A stretch of DNA of 21,847 nt from Rhodobacter sp. (GTDB taxonomy: Bacteria > Pseudomonadota > Alphaproteobacteria > Rhodobacterales > Rhodobacteraceae). Where the stretch lies: the NCBI GenBank assembly GCA_027482795.1, contig JAIXVS010000278.1, positions 1 to 21,847 on the forward strand, given 5' to 3'. This document shows, piece by piece, positions 14,845 to 21,153 of the stretch. The notes below the pieces were generated by a model. That model saw nothing but the letters and a program-made list of their open reading frames with translations. It was not told where the DNA came from and did not search any database. The stretch's first letter is position 1; every line of letters starts with the position of its first letter. A program made the position numbers and the translations under genes.

Positions 14845-15390
14845 ATGATCCGTGCCGTTCTAGACGCCTGCGTTTTATACCCGCCCGTGCTGCGCGGGCT
14901 GCTGCTGGGCGCAGATCGCGCGGGGCTTTATCGCGCGCAATGGTCAGACCGCATTATCGAGGAATGGCTGCGCGCCACGCGCAAACTGGGCCCCGCCGCC
15001 GAAGCAGAGGCTCGGCTTGAGGCGGCGCTAGTGGCGCGCGCCCACCCCAATGCCAAGCTGCCCGCCGCCCCCCATATCGAGGCGCGGCTGATTTTGCCTG
15101 ACGAGAATGACCGCCATGTGCTGGCCGTGGCGATTGCAGGATCATCCGATGCCATCATCACCCTGAACGCCAGTGATTTCCCGCGCGGCGTGCTGGTGGG
15201 CGAGGGGGTGGCGCGGCGCGATCCTGATGGGTTTTTGTGGGAGATGTTCAGCCATCACCCAGGCGCGATGGGCGATGTGGTGCGCGATGTTCACACCCGC
15301 GCGCAAACCAAAGCAGGGGCGGCGGTATCCCTCAAAGCGCTGCTCAAACGCGCAGGGTGCCCACGCCTTGCCAAGGCGATGGGGCTTTAA
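14845..15390 (+). CDS. PIN-domain protein (PIN_3-like), no adjacent antitoxin
   Basis: A 181-residue protein with a PIN nuclease fold. Asp7 in AVLDACVLYP, Glu39/Glu40 in IIEEW, an acidic DENDRH segment (86-91), and Asp111 in LNASDFP line up with the acidic metal-binding residues of PIN ribonucleases. The C-terminal 60 residues (after about 120) are extra helices. Related proteins are labelled putative toxins of toxin-antitoxin systems, but no small antitoxin gene precedes or follows it. Upstream is the palindromic repeat and downstream a convergent protease gene. The start is ATG 14845; GTG 14842 is possible and is better spaced (8 bases) from GGAG. Its stop overlaps the convergent M48 stop by four bases. 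Confidence 0.82.
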   Translation: MIRAVLDACVLYPPVLRGLLLGADRAGLYRAQWSDRIIEEWLRATRKLGPAAEAEARLEAALVARAHPNAKLPAAPHIEARLILPDENDRHVLAVAIAGSSDAIITLNASDFPRGVLVGEGVARRDPDGFLWEMFSHHPGAMGDVVRDVHTRAQTKAGAAVSLKALLKRAGCPRLAKAMGL

Positions 15391-16076
15391 CCCCTAACGG
15401 CCGCCCAGCGCGCGTCGGCCGCTTTGATCGCCGCAATGCGTTTGTCGGTTTTGGGGTGGGAGGCCATCCATTCGGGCGGACGCGCGCCGCCGCCTGTCAG
15501 CCCGTCAAGCCGTTGAAACAGGCTGATCTGCGGGGCCGTGCCGTAGCCCGATTTGATCATCAGGGCGGCGGCAAAAGCGTCGGCCTCAAACTCGTCGCGC
15601 TGCGACAGGCGCGCCATCAGCGCGGTCGACAGGGCGCGCGCAATCCAGATACCGATAAAGGGTAAAAAGCGGCCCAAAACCGCCGACAGCATGACAAAGG
15701 CGGCATTTTGCCCCGTAAAATCAATCATCCGCCGCCGCATATGCCCAAGGCTGACATGGCCCAATTCATGCGCCACAACGGCGGCCAGTTCGGGGGCGGT
15801 GACGCGCCCTGCGCGATAGGCATCGACAAAACCTTGGGTCAGGTAAATCTGCCCATCAGGGGCTGCCAGCCCGTTTATGGCGGGAATGTTATAAACATTG
15901 ACGCGGATATGCGGCTGCCCCAAGGCCGCAGCAATTGGGGCCAGCGCGGCAACTAGGCTTGGCTCGGCCAAGGGTTTGGACTGCGCGGCCAGCATCGATT
16001 TGGTGCGCCAGACCGAAAACTGCATCATCAGCAGCGCATAGACCACGGGCAGCAAGAAGGGGACAAGTTTCAGCAT
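15387..16076 (-). CDS. M48-family zinc metalloprotease, membrane-anchored
   Basis: A 229-residue member of peptidase family M48 (Ste24/HtpX/LoiP type). An N-terminal hydrophobic segment (residues 4-20) would anchor it or act as a signal. The zinc site is HELGH (103-107) with the third ligand Glu164 in DEFEAD. Conserved NGLAAPDGQIYLT precedes the active site, and SHPKT near the C-terminus is a family mark. Such proteases usually degrade misfolded envelope proteins. The start at 16076 gives a clean N-terminal membrane segment but has a weak ribosome site; an in-frame ATG at 16142 would add 22 residues. It follows the VWA gene by 79 bp on the same strand, suggesting one operon. Confidence 0.9.
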   Translation of the reverse strand: MLKLVPFLLPVVYALLMMQFSVWRTKSMLAAQSKPLAEPSLVAALAPIAAALGQPHIRVNVYNIPAINGLAAPDGQIYLTQGFVDAYRAGRVTAPELAAVVAHELGHVSLGHMRRRMIDFTGQNAAFVMLSAVLGRFLPFIGIWIARALSTALMARLSQRDEFEADAFAAALMIKSGYGTAPQISLFQRLDGLTGGGARPPEWMASHPKTDKRIAAIKAADARWAAVRG

Positions 16077-16155
16077 AAGCCAGATATGGGGCGGGCTGCG
16101 CGCTTTGCCAAGGGTTTGGGCTGTTTTGCTGGCCCATGCCACGCGCGCGCGCCGC

Positions 16156-17334
16156 TTATTTCAAAACCTTCATCCCGCGCGCCAAACCGTCCAGTGTTGA
16201 CGGCACCATATGCCCTCCAAAGGCCTGCGCAATCAATTGGGTGGAATGGGTATAGGCCCAAGCAGTCTGGGGCGCGGGGTTGATCCACAAATGGCGCGGC
16301 CATGCCGCTGTTGCGCGGGCCAGCCAGACTGCGCCCGCCTCGGGGTTGTGATGTTCCACCGCGCCGCCCGGTTGCAAAATTTCATAAGGTGACATGGCAG
16401 CATCACCGATAAAGATGGCGCGATGTTCTGGGCCAAATTGCTGCAAAACATCGGCGGTGCCCATCGCCTCGCGCCAGCGCCGCGCAGGATCGCGCCAAAG
16501 GTTTTCATACAGGCAATTGTGGAAATAAAACGTGCTCAGGCTGCGAAATTCAGATTTCGCGGCGGAAAACAGCTGCTCCATCACGGCGATATGCGCATCC
16601 ATCGACCCGCCAATATCTAGAAAAAGCAGCACCTTAACGCCGTTGCGCCGCGTGGGGCGCATTTGCACATCCAGCATTCCCTGCGCGGCAGTGGCGGCGA
16701 TGGTGGCGGGCAGATCAAACTCTTCGGCCCCCGTGCGCGCCCATTGGCGCAGGGCCCGCAGCGCCAATTTGATGGAACGAATGCCAATAGGGGTGTCCCC
16801 CGCCAGCGCGCGATACTCGCGCCGATCCCAGACTTTCACCGCGCGGTGCTGGCGGCCCCCGTCCTGCCCAATGCGAATGCCTTCGGGGTTATAACCATAG
16901 GCGCCAAAGGGCGAGGTGCCTGCCGTGCCGATCCATTTATTGCCGCCTTGGTGGCGTTCGCGCTGCTCGGCCAGACGCAGGCGCAAGGTGGCCATCAGCG
17001 CCTCTAGCCCGCCCAAGGCTTTGATCTTGTCGCGCTCTTCTGGGGTCAGTTGCCCCTCGGCCAGTTTGGTCAGCCATTCTTTGGGAATGTCCAGCGCGCG
17101 GATCACGGCATCAATGCTGATCGCATCGGCCCCTGCAAATGCGGCAGAAAAGGCGCGGTCAAATGCATCAAAATGCCGCTCGTCTTTGATCAGCGTTAGG
17201 CGGGCCAGCAGATAAAACCCATCCACATCATTGGTGGCCAGCCCCGCCTGCACCGCGCGCAGCAAAGTCAGATATTCCAGCAGCGATACAGGAACCCTTA
17301 GATCACGCAAGGCGGTGATAAGGGGCGCGAACAT
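16156..17334 (-). CDS. CoxE-like VWA-domain protein
   Basis: A 392-residue cytoplasmic protein with a C-terminal von Willebrand A domain. The MIDAS motif reads DIGGSM (240-245), with GDAAMSPYEI (310-319) as a second conserved block. The N-terminal 200 residues are helical and include GGNKWIGTAGTSPFGAYGYNPEG (about 130-152), a conserved linker in this subfamily. Proteins of this kind typically work with a MoxR-type AAA+ ATPase to insert metals or remodel a target, as CoxD/CoxE do for CO dehydrogenase. A MoxR gene lies upstream on the same strand at 19609-20472, two genes away. No metalloenzyme target is encoded here. A 55-residue membrane protein gene ends nine bases before its start. Confidence 0.88.
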   Translation of the reverse strand: MFAPLITALRDLRVPVSLLEYLTLLRAVQAGLATNDVDGFYLLARLTLIKDERHFDAFDRAFSAAFAGADAISIDAVIRALDIPKEWLTKLAEGQLTPEERDKIKALGGLEALMATLRLRLAEQRERHQGGNKWIGTAGTSPFGAYGYNPEGIRIGQDGGRQHRAVKVWDRREYRALAGDTPIGIRSIKLALRALRQWARTGAEEFDLPATIAATAAQGMLDVQMRPTRRNGVKVLLFLDIGGSMDAHIAVMEQLFSAAKSEFRSLSTFYFHNCLYENLWRDPARRWREAMGTADVLQQFGPEHRAIFIGDAAMSPYEILQPGGAVEHHNPEAGAVWLARATAAWPRHLWINPAPQTAWAYTHSTQLIAQAFGGHMVPSTLDGLARGMKVLK

Positions 17335-17343
17335 AGGGGCTGC

Positions 17344-17511
17344 TTACACCGACAGGCGGTGCACGATGATGGTGGCAAATACGCCCAAGAGCGCGCCAAT
17401 CAGGGCAAAGGCCGCGCCATAGTGCAGGGCATCGTTGCGCTTACCGCCCAGTTGGCGCGCCCGCAGCGGCCCCAAAATTGCGCCAGAAACGATACCCAAA
17501 ATGACCAGCAC
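17344..17511 (-). CDS. Small two-helix membrane protein, GTG start
   Basis: A 55-residue protein read from GTG 17511 to TAA 17344. The first hydrophobic segment is MLVILGIVSGAILGPL. A basic loop RARQLGGKRND follows, then a second hydrophobic segment YGAAFALIGALLGVFATIIV ending in HRLSV. The loop-plus-AL-YGA pattern resembles short Rhodobacterales proteins I recall at this position, sometimes mislabelled apolipoprotein acyltransferase. The GTG is preceded by AAAGGGGG six bases upstream. It lies 39 bases after the DUF2927 stop and nine bases before the VWA start, so it is almost certainly part of the same transcript. Function unknown. Confidence 0.7.
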   Translation of the reverse strand: MLVILGIVSGAILGPLRARQLGGKRNDALHYGAAFALIGALLGVFATIIVHRLSV

Positions 17512-17550
17512 CTTTGCCCCCTTTATGCGGGCGGCAGTGCCACCTTCGCG

Positions 17551-18924
17551 CTATCCTTTGCGGCCGCGCGCGCCCAAGTTGGCAATTTCTGATTGCCGCG
17601 CGCGCATCTGGCCTTCTGCGCCAAAGCCATAGCGCGCCCAAGACAAGGAGTCGAGACGCAGCGCCTGTGCTGCGGCGCTTTGCCCTGCGTTTTCCAGCGC
17701 CTCGGCCTTGATCAGCATCAAGGTTGCCAGCAAAGACGCATTTTCTGCGCGCTGGGCCACGGGAATGGCGCGGTCGGCAAACTCAATCGCCTTGGCAGGC
17801 TGGCCAGATGACAGCGCAATCGCGGCCAATTGCATATCCACATGCGCGGCCTGCACGCTTGCCCCAGGAATGGCGCGGTAAATGCGGGCCGCTTCGGCAA
17901 AGGCAGTGACGGCTTTTGCGGGGCTAACCGCCGACAATGCCCGCCCTTTGGCGTAATAGCTGAACCCAAGGCGGGAATCGCGCCAGCCCTGCGCCATGGC
18001 GATGTTCAGCATGTTTTCAGCGGCTTGCACACGGCTGCCTGCTGTGCCGCCCACGCCAAAGCTTTGCTCAACCGCCGCCACCCAAGAGCGGGGCGCAATG
18101 CGCACCGATTGCGCGGGCAGCCCTTCGCCGCGCGGATTGATCCGCGCCAAAATGTTGGGCAGACGCTGGGCCACTTCGGCCTGATTCATGCCCGATTTCA
18201 GTTCGGGCGCATAATGCATCCGCAGAACCATCATATCAAAGCTGGTCAAAACAGTGTTGAAGTTATCGTCGTTAAAAACGGAATCGGGCAGGTGATACAG
18301 ATCGTTCAGCGGGCCCATCGCTTGGGCCACTTCTTCGTGCAGACAATCGCGCACCTCTTGCGCCGAGGTGCCTGACGGCACAAACACCGCCACATTCTGC
18401 CGTTCGGTCAGGGTTGTCCAATCGACCGAAGGGCTGGTGCGCTGGGTCTTATAGTCGGCAAACGATGTCAGGCGCGGCACCACAAAGCAGGCGGCCATGG
18501 GCACCACTTTGGCCATTTCGGCGCGGGGCTGAAAATCGATGTTGATCGAGGCAGGCTGCCCTGCGCCCACTTCGGAAACATCAATGCCCGCCTCGTTGCG
18601 GAACCGCGCAATCAGCCGCGCCATTTCGGCCCGCGCGGATGCTGGCACATCGCCGATCATGCGCACCGTGATGGGGCCTTCAAAACGGGTAAACACAGGC
18701 AAAACGCGCCCGCTTTCCATTTTGAATTCTAAATCCAAAAAGGTTTTCAGCAGTTCAGCGTTCGCGCGCACCGCACTGGGCGGAGGGGAGCTGCCAAGTG
18801 ATTGCGGCAGGGCATCGATAGCCCCACTTGCTTTGTCACTGGCAAAAGATCTCGTTACCTGCGCCCCCGTTTGGGGCATACAGGCCGACATCAGACACAA
18901 GGCGATAACGGGCAATACACGCAT
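17551..18924 (-). CDS. DUF2927-domain lipoprotein with C-terminal repeat-like helices
   Basis: A 457-residue predicted lipoprotein. MRVLPVIALCLMSAC gives a signal peptide and lipobox MSAC (Cys15). The DUF2927 core contains LHEEVAQAMGPLNDL (195-209), LPDSVFNDDNF and VLTSFDMMVLRMHYAPEL. HEEVAQ resembles the HExxH of zincins, with Gln in place of the second His. The region after about residue 300 is Ala-rich and helical, probably TPR-like repeats (KAVTAFAEAARIYRAI, KAIEFADRAIPVAQRA). The start at 18924 is chosen for the signal peptide; ATG 18945 adds seven residues and has no better ribosome site. It precedes the small membrane protein, VWA and M48 genes on one strand. Function unknown. Confidence 0.85.
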   Translation of the reverse strand: MRVLPVIALCLMSACMPQTGAQVTRSFASDKASGAIDALPQSLGSSPPPSAVRANAELLKTFLDLEFKMESGRVLPVFTRFEGPITVRMIGDVPASARAEMARLIARFRNEAGIDVSEVGAGQPASINIDFQPRAEMAKVVPMAACFVVPRLTSFADYKTQRTSPSVDWTTLTERQNVAVFVPSGTSAQEVRDCLHEEVAQAMGPLNDLYHLPDSVFNDDNFNTVLTSFDMMVLRMHYAPELKSGMNQAEVAQRLPNILARINPRGEGLPAQSVRIAPRSWVAAVEQSFGVGGTAGSRVQAAENMLNIAMAQGWRDSRLGFSYYAKGRALSAVSPAKAVTAFAEAARIYRAIPGASVQAAHVDMQLAAIALSSGQPAKAIEFADRAIPVAQRAENASLLATLMLIKAEALENAGQSAAAQALRLDSLSWARYGFGAEGQMRARQSEIANLGARGRKG

Positions 18925-18945
18925 GGCTTGGCAGCTCTTTTCCAT

Positions 18946-19608
18946 AGTGCGGAAGGGGGGGCCTTCCTAAACATCAACACACGGCAAGACACTCGTAACC
19001 CACCCGTTCAGCCGCCTCGCAGCAGGTATCCCCATACCCACTGCGATGCTTTGGCTGACCGTTTCGGCCCGCGCTTTCGCCGCACTATAAAATCTGACTC
19101 CCTTCCGAGCAGTCGGAAAGGGGTGCAGACCCTCGGCACGAAGGCAAGCTCACGTCCCACCGCGACCCACCTTCTGGCACGCCTGACGCCTTTGGCTGGC
19201 CCATTTCGGGCAAACTTGGCGGCTTTTAACCGCGCCCCTGCGGCAGAACGCAAAGGGCACGGGCGGGGATGCACCGCAGTGGCGCATCGCCTTCAAAACC
19301 GTCCAAGCGCAGCTTTGGCGCATCAGACATGCTGTTTGGCAAATCAACAGGATTGCAGTGTCAGGAACGGGGCCTGTCTGTGTCAATCTTTTGATTTTTT
19401 CGGATTCAGGCAGAATCTACCCATGGCAGAGCAAACCCCGATTCACCCCAGATTTTCCCCAGATTTGTAACGCAATATTTCAAATTATTTCAGAAAAATC
19501 AGTTTTCGTGATGCCTTTGTGTCAGGATCGTGGCCAAACTATGGCAAACAATACCGATTCGGCGAAAATCGTCACCAATCGCCCGCCCAATTTAACCGCC
19601 GAATCCCC
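18946..19608. other. Gene-free interval of about 660 bp between the MoxR gene and the DUF2927 gene
   Basis: No reading frame here has recognisable protein character, and I see no tRNA, tmRNA, SRP RNA or insertion-sequence ends. It holds a strong hairpin at 19097-19124, a tandem 11-base near-repeat CCCCAGATTTT/CCCCAGATTTG at 19446-19467 within an AT-rich stretch, and a 9-bp inverted repeat GATTCGGCG/CGCCGAATC (19556-19564 and 19597-19605) just beyond the MoxR stop. It must contain the promoter for the DUF2927 gene or an internal operon spacer. Confidence 0.5.
19097..19124 (-). terminator. Hairpin followed by T-rich bases on the minus strand (terminator-like)
   Basis: Read on the minus strand, the stem CCGA-loop-TCGG extends through TTCCGA/TCGGAA and, after one mismatch, four further pairs plus one wobble, closing on a four-base loop. 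It is followed by CAGATTTTATAG. It could end a short transcript coming from the MoxR side, or a small RNA. No gene for it to terminate is apparent immediately upstream. Confidence 0.3.
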
Positions 19609-20472
19609 CTAGCTGCGCCCATCGCCCCGCGACAAAAAGGCCAGCTTTTCAAACAGCGCCACATCAGCCTCGGTCTTCAAAAGCGCCCCATGCAGCGCGG
19701 GCAGGGCGTTTTTGCCTGCACCGCGCAGCTGATCGGCACTCATATCCGCCGCAAGCAGCAGTTTCAGCCAATCTAGCACTTCGGAAGTCGAAGGTTTCTT
19801 TTTGATCCCTGGCATTTCGCGCAGGGCAAAGAACTGCGTCAGGGCCGCCGTTAGCAGCGCCTCTTTGATATGGGGGAAATGCACCCGCACAATGGCCGCC
19901 AGCGTCGCCTCATCGGGAAAGCGGATGTAATGGAAAAAGCAGCGGCGCAAAAACGCATCGGGCAGGTCTTTTTCGTTGTTCGACGTGATGATGACCACGG
20001 GGCGGTGCCGCGCGCGGATCGTCTCGCCCGTCTCATAGACGTGAAATTCCATCGCATCTAATTCCGCCAGCAAATCGTTGGGAAATTCGATATCCGCCTT
20101 GTCGATTTCATCTATCAGCAGCACCACACGGGCGGGGGCGGTAAAGGCCTGCCACAGCTTGCCGTGGCGAATGTAATTGGCCACATCGCCCACCCTTTCG
20201 CCGCCGCTGCCCATTGGCAGATGCGAATCGCGCAGGCGCGCCACCGCGTCATATTCATACAGGCCCTGCTGCGCCTTGGTGGTGGATTTGATTCCCCATT
20301 CAATCAATTCCATCCCCAAGGATGCCGCCACCTGCCGCGCAAGTTCTGTCTTACCCGTGCCAGGTTCGCCCTTAACCAGCAGCGGCCGCTGCAAGGTGAC
20401 CGCCGCATTTACCGCCATTTGCAAATCGGGCGGGGCAATGTAACCAGAGGTTGAGTTAAATTTCGCTTCCAT
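19609..20472 (-). CDS. MoxR-family AAA+ ATPase
   Basis: A 287-residue AAA+ ATPase of the MoxR/CbbQ/NorQ group. The Walker A motif is GEPGTGKT (35-42), Walker B is VVLLIDE (116-122), and sensor 1 is ITSNNE (162-167). LPDAFLRRC supplies the second arginine region. The short flanks around a single AAA domain are typical. MoxR proteins act as chaperones that remodel or insert cofactors into targets together with VWA partners; the CoxE-like gene at 16156-17334 is the natural partner. The start at 20472 (MEAKFNSTSGYIAPPDLQ) has AAGGTG seven bases upstream. A longer in-frame extension runs antisense to dksA and is rejected. Confidence 0.93.
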   Translation of the reverse strand: MEAKFNSTSGYIAPPDLQMAVNAAVTLQRPLLVKGEPGTGKTELARQVAASLGMELIEWGIKSTTKAQQGLYEYDAVARLRDSHLPMGSGGERVGDVANYIRHGKLWQAFTAPARVVLLIDEIDKADIEFPNDLLAELDAMEFHVYETGETIRARHRPVVIITSNNEKDLPDAFLRRCFFHYIRFPDEATLAAIVRVHFPHIKEALLTAALTQFFALREMPGIKKKPSTSEVLDWLKLLLAADMSADQLRGAGKNALPALHGALLKTEADVALFEKLAFLSRGDGRS

Positions 20473-20548
20473 TCCAACACCTTGCCGATTTGCCCTAATG
20501 CAGCCTAGCGACTGCGCGATTTTCCCGCAACCTTTCGCGCAACCGCTA

Positions 20549-20577
20549 GTGACAATGTGATGGGCATAGAGTATCTG
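20549..20577 (+). promoter_or_regulatory. Predicted dksA promoter
   Basis: GTGACA (20549-20554, five of six -35 matches) and TATCTG (20572-20577, three of six -10 matches) are 17 bases apart. They lie about 70 bases before the dksA start, in the 174-bp region shared with the divergent MoxR gene. Assigned by inspection only. Confidence 0.35.
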
Positions 20578-20646
20578 CACCGCAAAAGTGGGGTGACTGA
20601 AATGGATACCGTTCACGCAGATCGCCCCCGAACTGGGGAGCCGACC

Positions 20647-21069
20647 ATGAAAGCCGAAGTCTTTTTGCCTGATGACTATCGTCCCGCCGAGGATGAGCCC
20701 TTTATGAATGAGTTGCAGCTGGAATATTTCCGCCGCAAATTGATTGTCTGGAAGCAGGAACTGCTGGGACAATCCGCCGACACAATCGACAATCTGCAAG
20801 ACAGCGGGCGCAATGTGCCCGATATCGCAGATCGCGCGTCTGAGGAAACCGACCGCGCGCTGGAACTGCGCACGCGCGACCGCCAGCGCAAGCTGGTGAG
20901 CAAAATCGACGCAGCCCTGCGCCGCATCGAGGCGGGCGAGTTTGGCTATTGCGAGATGACGGGCGAGCCGATTTCCCTCAAACGTCTGGACGCACGCCCG
21001 ATTGCGACCATGACGCTGGAAGCGCAAGAAAAACACGAACGCCGCGAAAAGGTGCACCGCGACGATTGA
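20647..21069 (+). CDS. dksA: DksA/TraR-family RNA polymerase-binding transcription factor
   Basis: A 140-residue DksA. It binds in the RNA polymerase secondary channel and, with ppGpp, tunes rRNA and amino-acid promoters. The coiled coil spans roughly residues 25-95, with the tip motif DIADRA (59-64), the functional DxxDxA. The C-terminal globular part has only one cysteine of the zinc finger (Cys102 in YCEMTGEPI), then ARPIATMTLEAQEKHERR. A cysteine-poor DksA is known from Rhodobacter relatives and remains functional there. The start at 20647 (MKAEVFLPDDYRPAEDEPFM) has GGGGAG seven bases upstream; earlier in-frame ATGs lack this. A strong terminator follows. Confidence 0.94.
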   Translation: MKAEVFLPDDYRPAEDEPFMNELQLEYFRRKLIVWKQELLGQSADTIDNLQDSGRNVPDIADRASEETDRALELRTRDRQRKLVSKIDAALRRIEAGEFGYCEMTGEPISLKRLDARPIATMTLEAQEKHERREKVHRDD

Positions 21070-21103
21070 TGTGGCGCAGATGCCCATCGCCAAAGATCAG
21101 ATA

Positions 21104-21142
21104 AACAACCGCCGAGGCCTTTGGGCTTCGGCGGTTTGTTTT
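21104..21142 (+). terminator. Intrinsic terminator of dksA
   Basis: A 9-bp perfect stem, AACCGCCGA (21107-21115) and TCGGCGGTT (21128-21136), with a 12-base loop is followed by TGTTTT. It lies 38 bases after the dksA stop codon and is the clearest rho-independent terminator in the window. It ends only 11 bases before the ATG of the next gene. Confidence 0.85.
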
Positions 21143-21153
21143 GGGCGGCGCTG

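Noticed and set aside
19008..19274. An 88-codon minus-strand frame in the gene-free interval
   Set aside because: Basic, motif-free translation without a ribosome site; it spans the 19097-19124 hairpin, so structure explains the sequence better than coding.
18802..19470. A 222-codon plus-strand frame spanning the start of the DUF2927 gene and the gene-free interval
   Set aside because: Its first part is antisense to the DUF2927 signal peptide, and the rest is low-complexity without motifs; GC-rich DNA commonly gives such frames.
18946..19608. A tmRNA, RNase P RNA, SRP RNA or tRNA in the long interval
   Set aside because: I looked for tRNA T-loop and acceptor patterns, the SRP GGAAG-type loop region and tmRNA tag codons on both strands and saw none.
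19541..19612. A possible 23-residue peptide starting MANNTDSAKIV
   Set aside because: There is no convincing ribosome site, no recognisable family, and it overlaps the MoxR stop codon tail to tail. It is too short to support without expression data.
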